A DNA stretch of 38,067 nt from Streptomyces sp. GKU 895 (lineage in GTDB: Bacteria; Actinomycetota; Actinomycetes; Streptomycetales; Streptomycetaceae). The DNA is taken from NCBI GenBank assembly GCA_002027195.1, contig MWJO01000084.1:1-38067 (forward strand). Direction: 5' to 3'. Every line of letters begins with the position of its first letter. Within the stretch, counting starts at the first letter, position 1. Shown one piece after another: positions 24,229 to 31,684 of this stretch. Position numbers and translations under genes: made by a program. The notes below the pieces were generated by a model. The model was given only the letters and a program-made list of their open reading frames with translations, was not told where the DNA came from and ran no database searches.

Positions 24229-25809
24229 ATGACGGCAGACCAGGCGAACCCCGTGGTCAGGACGCCCTACGGGGCCGTCCGTGGCCGGTACGAACGGGGT
24301 GTGGCGGTGTTCCGGGGCATCCCCTACGGGGCGCCGCCCTTCGGCGCGCGCCGGTTCCGGCCGCCGCTGCCGCCCGAGCCCTGGGACGGCGTGCGGGACG
24401 CCGTCGCCTTCGGACCGACGGCGCCGAAACCGCCGTACTCCGAGGCCTTCGCGCAGTACCTGTCCGACCCGGCGGTGCCCGGCGACGACTGCCTCAACCT
24501 CAACGTGTGGACACCGGAGCCGGGCCGCGGGGCCCGGCTCCCGGTCCTGGTGTGGCTGCACGGCGGCGCCCTGACCAGGGGTTCCTCGGCCGTGCCGGTC
24601 TACGACGGGCATGCCTTCGCCCGGGACGGCGTCGTCTTCGTCTCCGTGAACTACCGGCTGGGGGTGGAGGGCTACGGACTGTTCCCGGACGCGCCCGCCA
24701 ACGCCGGCCTGCGTGACCAGCTCGCCGCCCTGGAGTGGGTCCACCGGTCGGTGGAGGAGTTCGGCGGCGATCCGGCCCGCATCACGCTGGCCGGCCAGTC
24801 GGCCGGCGCGATCAGCACCGGCGCCCTGCTCGCCGCACCGCAGGCCCAGGGCCTGGTCCGGCGCGCGATCCTGCAGAGCGGCCCGCCCGAGGCCTCCGAC
24901 CGGGACAAGGTGCGGCGCATGGTCCGCCGGATGGCGACCCGGCTGAAGATCCCCGCCACCGCCGCGGCCTTCGCCGAGGTCGACCGCGAGCTGCTGCTGC
25001 GCACCCAGGCCGAGGTCGGCAAGCTCAGCAGCCCGGTGCTCGGCGGCCCCGCCTTCGGCATCGTCGTCGACGGCGACCTCGTCCCCCGCGACCCGCTGGA
25101 CGCCCTGGTCGACGGCGACGTGGCCCGTGACGTCGAGCTGATGACCGGCTGGACCCGGGACGAGTACCGGCTCTGGCTGGTCCCCGGCGGCCTGCTGGAA
25201 CGCGTCGACCGGCTCGGGCCGGTCGCCCTCGCCGGCGCCATGGCCCGCTGCCACACCGGCCACGAGGTGCCGCGCGGCTACCGCGCCCTGCACCCCGACG
25301 CCGGGACCGCCGAGATCGTCGGCCAGATGGTCACCGACCACCTGCTGCGCATCCCGCTGCACCGGCTGGCCGACGTCCGCCCCGGCACGTCGTACGTCTA
25401 CGAGTTCGCCTGGCCCTCGAACCTCCCCGACCTCGGCTCCTGCCACGCCCTCGAACTCGGGTTCGTCTTCGACACCGGGGAGAGCCCCGAGTCCGCCAAG
25501 CTGGCGGGCGACGGCGCCCCGCAGGAGCTCAGCGACGCCATGCACGGGGCGTGGGTGCGGTTCGTGGCGGACGGGAACCCCGGGTGGCAGGCGTGGGACG
25601 CCACGCACCCGGTGCGGATCTTCGGCGACGGCGACCCGCACCTCGCGTACGGCCCGCTCGACGCCGAGCTCGCCCTGTGGGCTCCTGCCCCCGCGCCCGC
25701 GGCATCCACACCCGTATCGCCCCTGGTCGCGGGTTCGCCCACGCGCGCTACGGAACTGCGGTCGGTGGTACGACGCCTTCGCCTCCCCGGCTCCGTCCGC
25801 CGGCCGTGA
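24229..25809 (+). CDS. Type B carboxylesterase
   Basis: This alpha/beta-hydrolase of 526 residues starts at ATG 24229 with no signal peptide, so it should be cytoplasmic. FRGIPYGAPPFGARRFRPP and DDCLNLNVWTP at the N-terminus are the classical type B start, and LVWLHGGAL forms the oxyanion hole. The nucleophile Ser191 sits in GQSAGA (Gln replaces the usual Glu). The acid is probably in GWTRDEYRLW and the base is His406 in CHALELGFVFD. Family members hydrolyse carboxylic esters of many kinds. Divergence from a LacI regulator, and a nearby locus that removes acyl groups from pectin, suggest a role on plant-derived esters, but that is inference. It ends 22 bases from the convergent methyltransferase gene. 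Confidence 0.92.
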   Translation: MTADQANPVVRTPYGAVRGRYERGVAVFRGIPYGAPPFGARRFRPPLPPEPWDGVRDAVAFGPTAPKPPYSEAFAQYLSDPAVPGDDCLNLNVWTPEPGRGARLPVLVWLHGGALTRGSSAVPVYDGHAFARDGVVFVSVNYRLGVEGYGLFPDAPANAGLRDQLAALEWVHRSVEEFGGDPARITLAGQSAGAISTGALLAAPQAQGLVRRAILQSGPPEASDRDKVRRMVRRMATRLKIPATAAAFAEVDRELLLRTQAEVGKLSSPVLGGPAFGIVVDGDLVPRDPLDALVDGDVARDVELMTGWTRDEYRLWLVPGGLLERVDRLGPVALAGAMARCHTGHEVPRGYRALHPDAGTAEIVGQMVTDHLLRIPLHRLADVRPGTSYVYEFAWPSNLPDLGSCHALELGFVFDTGESPESAKLAGDGAPQELSDAMHGAWVRFVADGNPGWQAWDATHPVRIFGDGDPHLAYGPLDAELALWAPAPAPAASTPVSPLVAGSPTRATELRSVVRRLRLPGSVRRP

Positions 25810-25831
25810 GCACGGTGCCGGGGGGCGCGCA

Positions 25832-26752
25832 CTACGCGTGCGACGACGACAGCGTCCCCGCGATCGACGCGATCGCCTCCGGGCCCACCCGGCAGCAACC
25901 GCCGATCAGCCGCGCCCCGGCCCCCTCCCAGGCCAGCACCTCGCCGGGCGCGAAGCTGGAGCGGCCGTTCCAGGCACGGGCCTCGGCGTCCCAGGCCTCG
26001 CCGCTGTTCGGGTAGACCACGACCGGCTTGCCGGTGACGCGGGCCGCGATCTCGACCGCCCCGTCCACGTCCTCCGGGGCACAGCAGTTCACGCCGACCG
26101 CGATGACCTCGTCCGCCCCGGCGGCGAGTGCGAACGCCTCCTCCAGCGGCTGTCCGGCACGGGTACGGTCGCCCGCGACCGAGTACGACAGCCAGGCGGG
26201 CGTGTCCAGACCGCGCAGCGCCCGCAGCAGCGCCCGCGCCTCGTCGGCGTCCGGCACCGTCTCGAGGGCCAGGACGTCGGGCCGGGCCGCGGCCAGCACC
26301 TCCAGGCGCGGGCGGTGGAAGGCCTCCAGCTCGGCCACGCTCAGCCCGTACCGGCCCCGGTACTCGGAACCGTCCGCGAGCATCGCCCCGTAGGGGCCGA
26401 CGGAGGCGGCGACGTACAGCGGGCGGGTGACGCCCTTCGCCTGCGCCTGCCGGGCCGCCTCGCGGGCCAGCTCCACACTGAGGGACAGCAGCTCGGTGGC
26501 GCGGTCGTGACCGATGCCGCGCTTCTCGAAGCCCTCGAACGTCGCCTGGTAGCTGGAGGTGATCGCGACGTCCGCGCCGGCCTCGTAGTAGGCGAGGTGC
26601 GCCTCGGTGATCGCCTCGGGGCGCTCGGCGAGGAGACGGGCCGACCACAGCTCGTCGCTCAGATCGTGGCCGGCGGACTCGAGCTGGTTGGACATGCCGC
26701 CGTCGAGGACGACCGTGCGGGTGGCCAGCGCCTGGGCGAGGGAGGAGGTCAT
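25832..26752 (-). CDS. mmuM: Homocysteine S-methyltransferase
   Basis: This enzyme methylates homocysteine to methionine with S-methylmethionine or S-adenosylmethionine as donor. The 306-residue TIM barrel begins TRTVVLDGGMSNQLES. It has TSSYQATFEGFEKRGI and the zinc-ligand cysteines in VGVNCCAPEDV and in GGCCRVGPEAI, as in MmuM/BHMT enzymes. The start ATG 26752 is the one matching the family N-terminus (MTSSLAQALATR). No operon partner is evident. S-methylmethionine is a plant metabolite, so its presence beside plant-polysaccharide genes is suggestive only. Confidence 0.93.
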   Translation of the reverse strand: MTSSLAQALATRTVVLDGGMSNQLESAGHDLSDELWSARLLAERPEAITEAHLAYYEAGADVAITSSYQATFEGFEKRGIGHDRATELLSLSVELAREAARQAQAKGVTRPLYVAASVGPYGAMLADGSEYRGRYGLSVAELEAFHRPRLEVLAAARPDVLALETVPDADEARALLRALRGLDTPAWLSYSVAGDRTRAGQPLEEAFALAAGADEVIAVGVNCCAPEDVDGAVEIAARVTGKPVVVYPNSGEAWDAEARAWNGRSSFAPGEVLAWEGAGARLIGGCCRVGPEAIASIAGTLSSSHA

Positions 26753-26805
26753 GTGGGTGACAGTAGTCGTTGCGGCTACGAGGGTGCGTCTTGATGTTCG
26801 TGGCC

Positions 26806-26850
26806 GGGTGCGGCTCCGATGCGGCGGGTCGCGCAGTTCCCCGCGCCCCT
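26806..26850 (-). repeat. Dispersed intergenic repeat, copy 3
   Basis: It carries the 19-base core GCGCAGTTCCCCGCGCCCC (26830-26848), preceded by a shortened GCGGC-GGGTC arm. On the minus strand it begins 38 bases after the stop of the beta-strand repeat protein, again in the sense orientation of that gene. Confidence 0.72.
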
Positions 26851-26888
26851 GCGGGCGTGAGGCGCACCGGCAGCCGTTGAACCGCCTC

Positions 26889-28976
26889 TCAGCGCGCTGC
26901 ATGTCTCCCGCCGGCCCGGCGGCTGCGCCTGTACCGCGCGGTCGGCACCGCCAGACCGCCCAGCAGCCCGAGGCCCAGGGCGTACGGCCACCAGCCGAGC
27001 CTGTCGTCCTGCGCGGCGCCCGCGGTGCGGGGCGCGTCGGCCACGGCGGCCGGGGTTCCTGTCGCCCGGGTCGTCCTGGCCTGTGCGGCGGTGAGGACGA
27101 CGTCGTTGCCGTCGCCGCCCTTGTAGGTGATCCGGTAGGTGGTGTCCGCGAGCTTGAGCTTCGCGCCCTCCTTCAGCCCGGTGAAGGCGCCCTCGGTCTT
27201 CGCGGCCCCCTGGTGGTCCACGACGGTGATCTTCTTCGCGGGATCGGACCCGGCCGCCGCCAGGTCGAGGTCCCCGGCCAGCCGGACCGCGCCGGTCACC
27301 TTCAACGGCTTGGTACCCAGGACCAGTTCGCCCTTCTCGCTCTGCGTGTAGGGGCCCGAGACCGTCAGACCGCCCGTCACCACGCCGTCGTTCGTCACCG
27401 CCCCCTTCACCGTGCCCTTGCCGCTCAGCGAGGTCGCCACCCGCAGCCCCGCCGTACCGGCGTCGAGGCGCGCGCCCGGCGAGGTCAGCCGGATCGCCCT
27501 GCTGTGGCGCAGAGTTGCCCCGCCCCGCAGCGCCAGCGTGCCCTTCCTCACCGTCGTCGTCCCGGTGTACGTCACCGAGGTCCCCGTCAGTGTCGTCGTC
27601 GCGCGGCCTGTCTGCGTGAGCGAGCCGCTGCCGCTGATCCGGCGCAGGGAAAGGGACTTGGTGACGTTGTTCAGGATGAGCGAGCCGTTGTTGACGACCT
27701 TGTACAGCCCGCCGGCCGTGTACAGCCCGCCGTCACCGCCCGCCCGGCCGCTGCCCAGCCGCAGCACCGCCCCCTTCTCGACGGTCGTGGAGCCGTCGTA
27801 GTACTGGACGGCCGCGAACGTCACGTCGTTGCCGCGCGTCCCGGCGATGACGATGTCCCCGGCACCGGGCGCCGCGAGCGTGTCGTGGAAGACGCCGCCG
27901 CCGATGGGCGCGCCCAGCGTCACCGGGCCGTTGTAGTCGAAGGTGAGCAGGGAACGGGAGCGCGCGGCGAGGAGGTTGATGTAGACCGTCTCCGCCGTGC
28001 CCGGCATGAAGATCCTGTGCGTGGTGCCGTCACCCCACTGGACGTTGGCGCCCTTGATGTTGGTGCCGCGCTTGTTGACGTTCTTGCGGGCGGGTGTCCA
28101 GTTCAGGGCCGGGTCGCTGAGCGAGGGATCGGTGTCGCCGCCCTGGTCCGACCAGCTGTACTGGCCCGTGAGGATCACCTTGCTGCCGGGCCGGGACTGG
28201 ACGTTGATGTCGCTGCCGTACTCGCGCTGGTAGAAGTCCATGCGCTGGGTGACCGTCTGGCCCAGCGGGGTGTCCACGGTCCAGGTGCCCTGGTTGAGGA
28301 CCTTGCGCATGTTCGGCAGCGAGGTCGCGTACTCCGGCGCCCCGGCGTTCGTCTGCGTGCCGTTGTCGATGACCCCGGAGAACGGGCCGGACGTCACGTC
28401 CCAGGTGGACCACAGGAAGCGCGGCTGCGCGATCAGCCCGGAACCGCTGATGGTGCCCAGGTTGTAGGCGACGTCCTTCAACACCAACCGCAGGGTGCCG
28501 TCGACCCGGATGTTGTCCTGGTTGAGGCGGAAGGCCGGGGTGTTGTACGGGTAGTGGCCGATGACGCCGGTCGAGCCGCCGTTGCCGTACTGGAGGGTGG
28601 CGCCGCGCTCGACGGTGATCGCGGGCGGGTCGGGGGTGGCGGTGGTGACGTAGGGGTGGTTGCCGCCCTGGATCGACACCTTCTGCCGCTGCCGTGCCTT
28701 CGGGAGGGTGAAGTCGCTGTCCTTGGTGAGGATCAGCGTCCCGGTGCCGCGCACGGTGAGCGTGCCCTCACCGCGGAAGACCCCGTCGTACGTCGTCGTC
28801 CCCGACGGCACGGTGACGACCGTGTCGCCGGTGAGCGTGACGTCCCGGCCCGCGAGCACGTCGGCGGTGGCGTCCCGGGCGCCGGCGGCCTGGGCAGGGG
28901 GAGCGGTGGCGAGGAGGGCGGCGACGGCCGCGAGGGCGCCGGCGGCCGCTGCTGTCTTGTGGGTATGGCTGTGCAC
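26889..28976 (-). CDS. Secreted, membrane-anchored protein with autotransporter-type beta-strand repeats
   Basis: This 695-residue protein has an N-terminal signal peptide (VHSHTHKTAAAAGALAAV, cleavage near PPAQAA) when started at GTG 28976; an in-frame TTG at 29024 is an alternative. The mature part is built of beta-strand units of the autotransporter-associated repeat kind, such as GSGSLTQTGRATTTLTG followed by YTGTTTVRKGTLALRGG, and GTLTVRGTGTLILTKDSDF. This pattern indicates a long right-handed beta-helix. The last 38 residues hold a single hydrophobic segment (YALGLGLLGGLAV) and a basic tail, with no LPxTG-like sortase site, so it is probably held in the membrane and displayed outside. 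No catalytic motif was recognised. It is divergent from two secreted GH43 enzymes and shares their regulatory region, suggesting polysaccharide binding or cleavage. Confidence 0.82.
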   Translation of the reverse strand: MHSHTHKTAAAAGALAAVAALLATAPPAQAAGARDATADVLAGRDVTLTGDTVVTVPSGTTTYDGVFRGEGTLTVRGTGTLILTKDSDFTLPKARQRQKVSIQGGNHPYVTTATPDPPAITVERGATLQYGNGGSTGVIGHYPYNTPAFRLNQDNIRVDGTLRLVLKDVAYNLGTISGSGLIAQPRFLWSTWDVTSGPFSGVIDNGTQTNAGAPEYATSLPNMRKVLNQGTWTVDTPLGQTVTQRMDFYQREYGSDINVQSRPGSKVILTGQYSWSDQGGDTDPSLSDPALNWTPARKNVNKRGTNIKGANVQWGDGTTHRIFMPGTAETVYINLLAARSRSLLTFDYNGPVTLGAPIGGGVFHDTLAAPGAGDIVIAGTRGNDVTFAAVQYYDGSTTVEKGAVLRLGSGRAGGDGGLYTAGGLYKVVNNGSLILNNVTKSLSLRRISGSGSLTQTGRATTTLTGTSVTYTGTTTVRKGTLALRGGATLRHSRAIRLTSPGARLDAGTAGLRVATSLSGKGTVKGAVTNDGVVTGGLTVSGPYTQSEKGELVLGTKPLKVTGAVRLAGDLDLAAAGSDPAKKITVVDHQGAAKTEGAFTGLKEGAKLKLADTTYRITYKGGDGNDVVLTAAQARTTRATGTPAAVADAPRTAGAAQDDRLGWWPYALGLGLLGGLAVPTARYRRSRRAGGRHAAR

Positions 28977-29043
28977 GGAAGGGGAGACGGGGCGGGGCGG
29001 CGGCGATAACAGAAATTTGGTCAAGCGTGGCCTTCGGAGGATG

Positions 29044-29055
29044 GAAAGCGCTCTC
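29044..29055. promoter_or_regulatory. LacI-type operator, site C
   Basis: GAAAGCGCTCTC matches the ideal palindrome GAAAGCGCTTTC at 11 of 12 positions. It lies in the 207-base divergent region between the beta-strand protein and the GH43 operon, just upstream of a candidate promoter at 29076. Confidence 0.65.
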
Positions 29056-29075
29056 TCTTTATCGCGTCCGACCCG

Positions 29076-29104
29076 TTGACCTCCCCTGTTACCGGCCGTA
29101 CCTT
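29076..29104 (+). promoter_or_regulatory. Candidate housekeeping promoter of the GH43 operon
   Basis: TTGACC (29076-29081) and TACCTT (29099-29104) are separated by 17 bases, close to the Streptomyces HrdB consensus. Transcription would start near 29111, inside the direct repeat at 29110-29120. Confidence 0.5.
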
Positions 29105-29109
29105 TCGGC

Positions 29110-29148
29110 TGTTCGCAATAACAACAGATGTTCGCAATATCGAACATC
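29110..29148. promoter_or_regulatory. Second operator type over the GH43 transcription start
   Basis: TGTTCGCAATA occurs twice (29110-29120 and 29129-29139). The second copy is part of a perfect palindrome, GATGTTCG-CAATAT-CGAACATC (29127-29148). This layout differs from the LacI-type sites and resembles IclR- or GntR-family operators. No such regulator is encoded in the window. Confidence 0.6.
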
Positions 29149-29183
29149 GCTCTCAGGACACCCCCACCCGAGAGGCAGTCCGC

Positions 29184-30267
29184 ATGAGCCGCGTTCCCCC
29201 GCCCCCGACCGACGACTGCTGCTGAAGGGTGCCCTGGCCGCTGGTGCCCTGGCCGCCGCCCCACCGCCGCCGCAGCCGCCCCGAGCCCGCGCCCGCAGAA
29301 GGCGGCCCCGCTCGTGAACCCGCTCGTCCGCAACCGCGCCGACCCGCACATCCACCGGCACTCCGACGGCACGTACTACTTCACGGCCACCGCCCCGGAG
29401 TACGACCGGATCATCCTGCGCCGCTCCCGCACCCTGAACGGCCTCGCGACCGCCGCCGAGTCGGTCATCTGGACCAAGCACGCCACCGGCCCGATGGGCG
29501 CCCACATCTGGGCGCCGGAGATCCACCGCATCGGCGGCAAGTGGTACATCTACTTCGCCTCCGCGCCCGCCGAGAGCGTGTGGGACATCCGGATCTGGGT
29601 CCTGGAGAACGCCAACCACGACCCCTTCAAGGGCGCGTGGACCGAACGCGGTCAGCTCAGGACCGCCTGGGAGACCTTCTCCCTCGACGCCACCACCTTC
29701 ACCCACCGCGGCACCCGCTACCTCGCCTGGGCCCAGCACGAGCCGGGGATGGACAACAACACCGCCCTGTGGCTCTCGAAGATGGCGAACCCCTGGACCC
29801 TGACGGGTCCTCAAGTACGGCTTTCCACCCCCGAGTACGACTGGGAGTGCGTCGGCTACAAGGTCAACGAGGGCCCGTCCGTCATCGCCCGCCACGGCCG
29901 GCTCTTCATGTCCTACTCGGCCAGCGCCACCGACTTCCACTACTGCATGGGCCTGCTGACGGTCGACGCGGACGCCGACCTCATGGACCCCGCGAACTGG
30001 TCCAAGTCGCCGACGCCGGTCTTCACCAGCAACGACACGACCCGGCAGTACGGCCCCGGCCACAACTGCTTCACCGTCGCCGAGGACGGCCGCAGCGATG
30101 TCCTCGTCTACCACGCCCGCCCGTACAAGGACATCGTCGGCGACCCGCTGGACGACCCCAACCGGCACACCCGCGTCCAGAAGCTCGGCTGGCACGCGGA
30201 CGGCACCCCCGATTTCGGCATCCCGGTGGCGGACACCGCCGTCACGGATCTGGAGGTCGCGTCATGA
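29184..30267 (+). CDS. Secreted GH43 glycosidase, exo-arabinofuranosidase-like (GH43_26 type), two frameshifts in the signal region
   Basis: The enzyme is predicted to release arabinose from alpha-1,5-arabinan or arabinogalactan side chains. ATG 29184 follows GAGAGG at 8 bases. The frame breaks at about 29196-29206 and 29259-29262, where C runs each lack one base. After repair the N-terminus is MSRVP-PAPDRRLLLKGALAAG, a twin-arginine (Tat) signal ending in an Ala-rich stretch, then PSPRPQKAAPLVNPLVRN. The five-bladed propeller core is intact: RADPHIHRHSDGTYYFTATA (catalytic Asp), MGAHIWAPEIHRIGGKWYIY, SLDATTF (pKa-modulating Asp) and EGPSVIARHGRLFMSYSA (acid Glu). The match is closest in memory to exo-1,5-arabinofuranosidases of Streptomyces. 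It overlaps the next gene by 4 bases (ATGA). Confidence 0.87.
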
Positions 30268-31676
30268 GACGTGCGTACGCGGTTCTGCTCGCCCTCTGTC
30301 TGGCCCTCGCCGGCGCCCTCGTCACCGCCGGTCCCGCCCAGGCCGCCGCCCTCACCATCCCCAACGGCGTCCAGTTCCACGACACTTCGGGCAACGTGCT
30401 GCACGCCCACGGCGGTGGTGTCCTCAAGGTCGGCGCGTACTACTACTGGTTCGGCGAGAACCGCAACGCCGACAACACCTTCAAGGCCGTCTCCGTCTAC
30501 CGCTCCACCGACCTGAAGAACTGGGAGTTGAGGAACAACGTCCTGACCCAGTCCTCCGCTGCCGAGCTGGGCACCGCCTACATCGAGCGCCCCAAGGTCG
30601 TCTACAACGCGTCCACCGGCAAGTTCGTGATGTGGATGCACAAGGAGAACGGCACCGACTACAGCGAGGCCCGGGCGGCCGTCGCCGTCTCCGACACCGT
30701 CGACGGCAGCTACACCTACCAGGGCAGCTTCCGCCCGCTCGGCCAGTACATGTCCCGGGACATCACCACGTACGTCGACACCGACGGCACCGCCTACATG
30801 GTCTCGGCCGCCAACGAGAACTACGACCTGCACATCTACAAGCTGACCGCCGACTACACCGGCATCGACAGCCTGGTCGCCAATCCCTGGCCCGGCGGCC
30901 ACCGCGAGGCACCGGCGCTGTTCAAGCGGGGCGGCGTCTACTTCATGCTCACCTCGGGCGCCACCGGCTGGAGCGCCAACCAGCAGCAGTACGCCACCGC
31001 CACCTCGCTCGCCGGACCGTGGACCTCGATGGCCAACGTCGGCGACTCCACGACGTACAACTCCCAGACCGCGTACGTCCTCCCGGTCACCGGGACGTCC
31101 GGCACCTCGTACCTCTACATGGGCGACCGCTGGGGCAACTCCTTCGGCGGGACCGTCAGCGACTCCCGGTACGTGTGGCTGCCGCTGACCTTCCCGAGCT
31201 CCACCACGATGTCCCTGTCCTGGTACCCGGAGGTCACCGTGGACACGGCCGCCGGGACCGTCGGCGGGACGAGCGCCACGTACCACACGCTGGTCGCGCG
31301 CCACAGTTCCAAGTGCGCCGACGTGCCCAACCAGTCCCTCTGGCAGGGCATCGCCCTCACCCAGTACACCTGCAACAGCGGCGGCAACCAGAAGTGGTGG
31401 TTCAAGGACCTGGGCACCGGCTACTACCAGCTGGTCGGCCGGGGCAGCTCCCTGTGCCTCCAGGAGAACGCCACGAACGTCACCCAGGAGGACTGCGACT
31501 CCGGTGCGGCCACCCAGCAGTGGTCGGTGGTCACCTCGGGCTCGTACGTGAACATCAAGGCCCGCGCCACCGGCGAGTGCCTCGACGTGAACGGCGCGTC
31601 CACCGCCAACTCCGCCGCGATCATCACGTACACCTGCAACGGAGCGAGCAACCAGCAGTGGACGCGCGGGACCTGA
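30264..31676 (+). CDS. Secreted GH43 exo-beta-1,3-galactanase-like enzyme with C-terminal ricin-type lectin (CBM13)
   Basis: This 470-residue protein has a Sec signal (MRRAYAVLLALCLALAGALV, cleavage near PAQAA). The catalytic propeller starts PNGVQFHDTSGNVLHAHGGG and continues YYYWFGENRNADNTFKAVSV, with IERPKVVYN and the late HREAPALFKRGGVYFMLTSG. This is the pattern of GH43_24 exo-beta-1,3-galactanases, which remove galactose from the beta-1,3 backbone of type II arabinogalactan. Residues about 338-470 form a beta-trefoil with three QxW-type repeats (GGNQKWWF, ATQQWSVV, SNQQWTRG), a CBM13 sugar-binding module. It is coupled to the GH43_26 gene by ATGA overlap. Activity is inferred from family resemblance. 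Confidence 0.9.
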   Translation: MRRAYAVLLALCLALAGALVTAGPAQAAALTIPNGVQFHDTSGNVLHAHGGGVLKVGAYYYWFGENRNADNTFKAVSVYRSTDLKNWELRNNVLTQSSAAELGTAYIERPKVVYNASTGKFVMWMHKENGTDYSEARAAVAVSDTVDGSYTYQGSFRPLGQYMSRDITTYVDTDGTAYMVSAANENYDLHIYKLTADYTGIDSLVANPWPGGHREAPALFKRGGVYFMLTSGATGWSANQQQYATATSLAGPWTSMANVGDSTTYNSQTAYVLPVTGTSGTSYLYMGDRWGNSFGGTVSDSRYVWLPLTFPSSTTMSLSWYPEVTVDTAAGTVGGTSATYHTLVARHSSKCADVPNQSLWQGIALTQYTCNSGGNQKWWFKDLGTGYYQLVGRGSSLCLQENATNVTQEDCDSGAATQQWSVVTSGSYVNIKARATGECLDVNGASTANSAAIITYTCNGASNQQWTRGT

Positions 31677-31684
31677 CGTCAGGT
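31671..31684. other. Perfect palindrome across two convergent stop codons
   Basis: ACCTGACGTCAGGT spans the stop TGA of the galactanase gene (31674-31676) and reaches the first base of the lyase stop on the other strand. As RNA it folds into a 5-bp stem with a 4-base loop in either direction. Only 7 bases separate the two stop codons, so it is the only room for a terminator. Confidence 0.45.

Noticed and set aside
24229..26752. Esterase and homocysteine methyltransferase as one operon
   Set aside because: They are convergent with a 22-base gap, so they cannot be co-transcribed in one direction.
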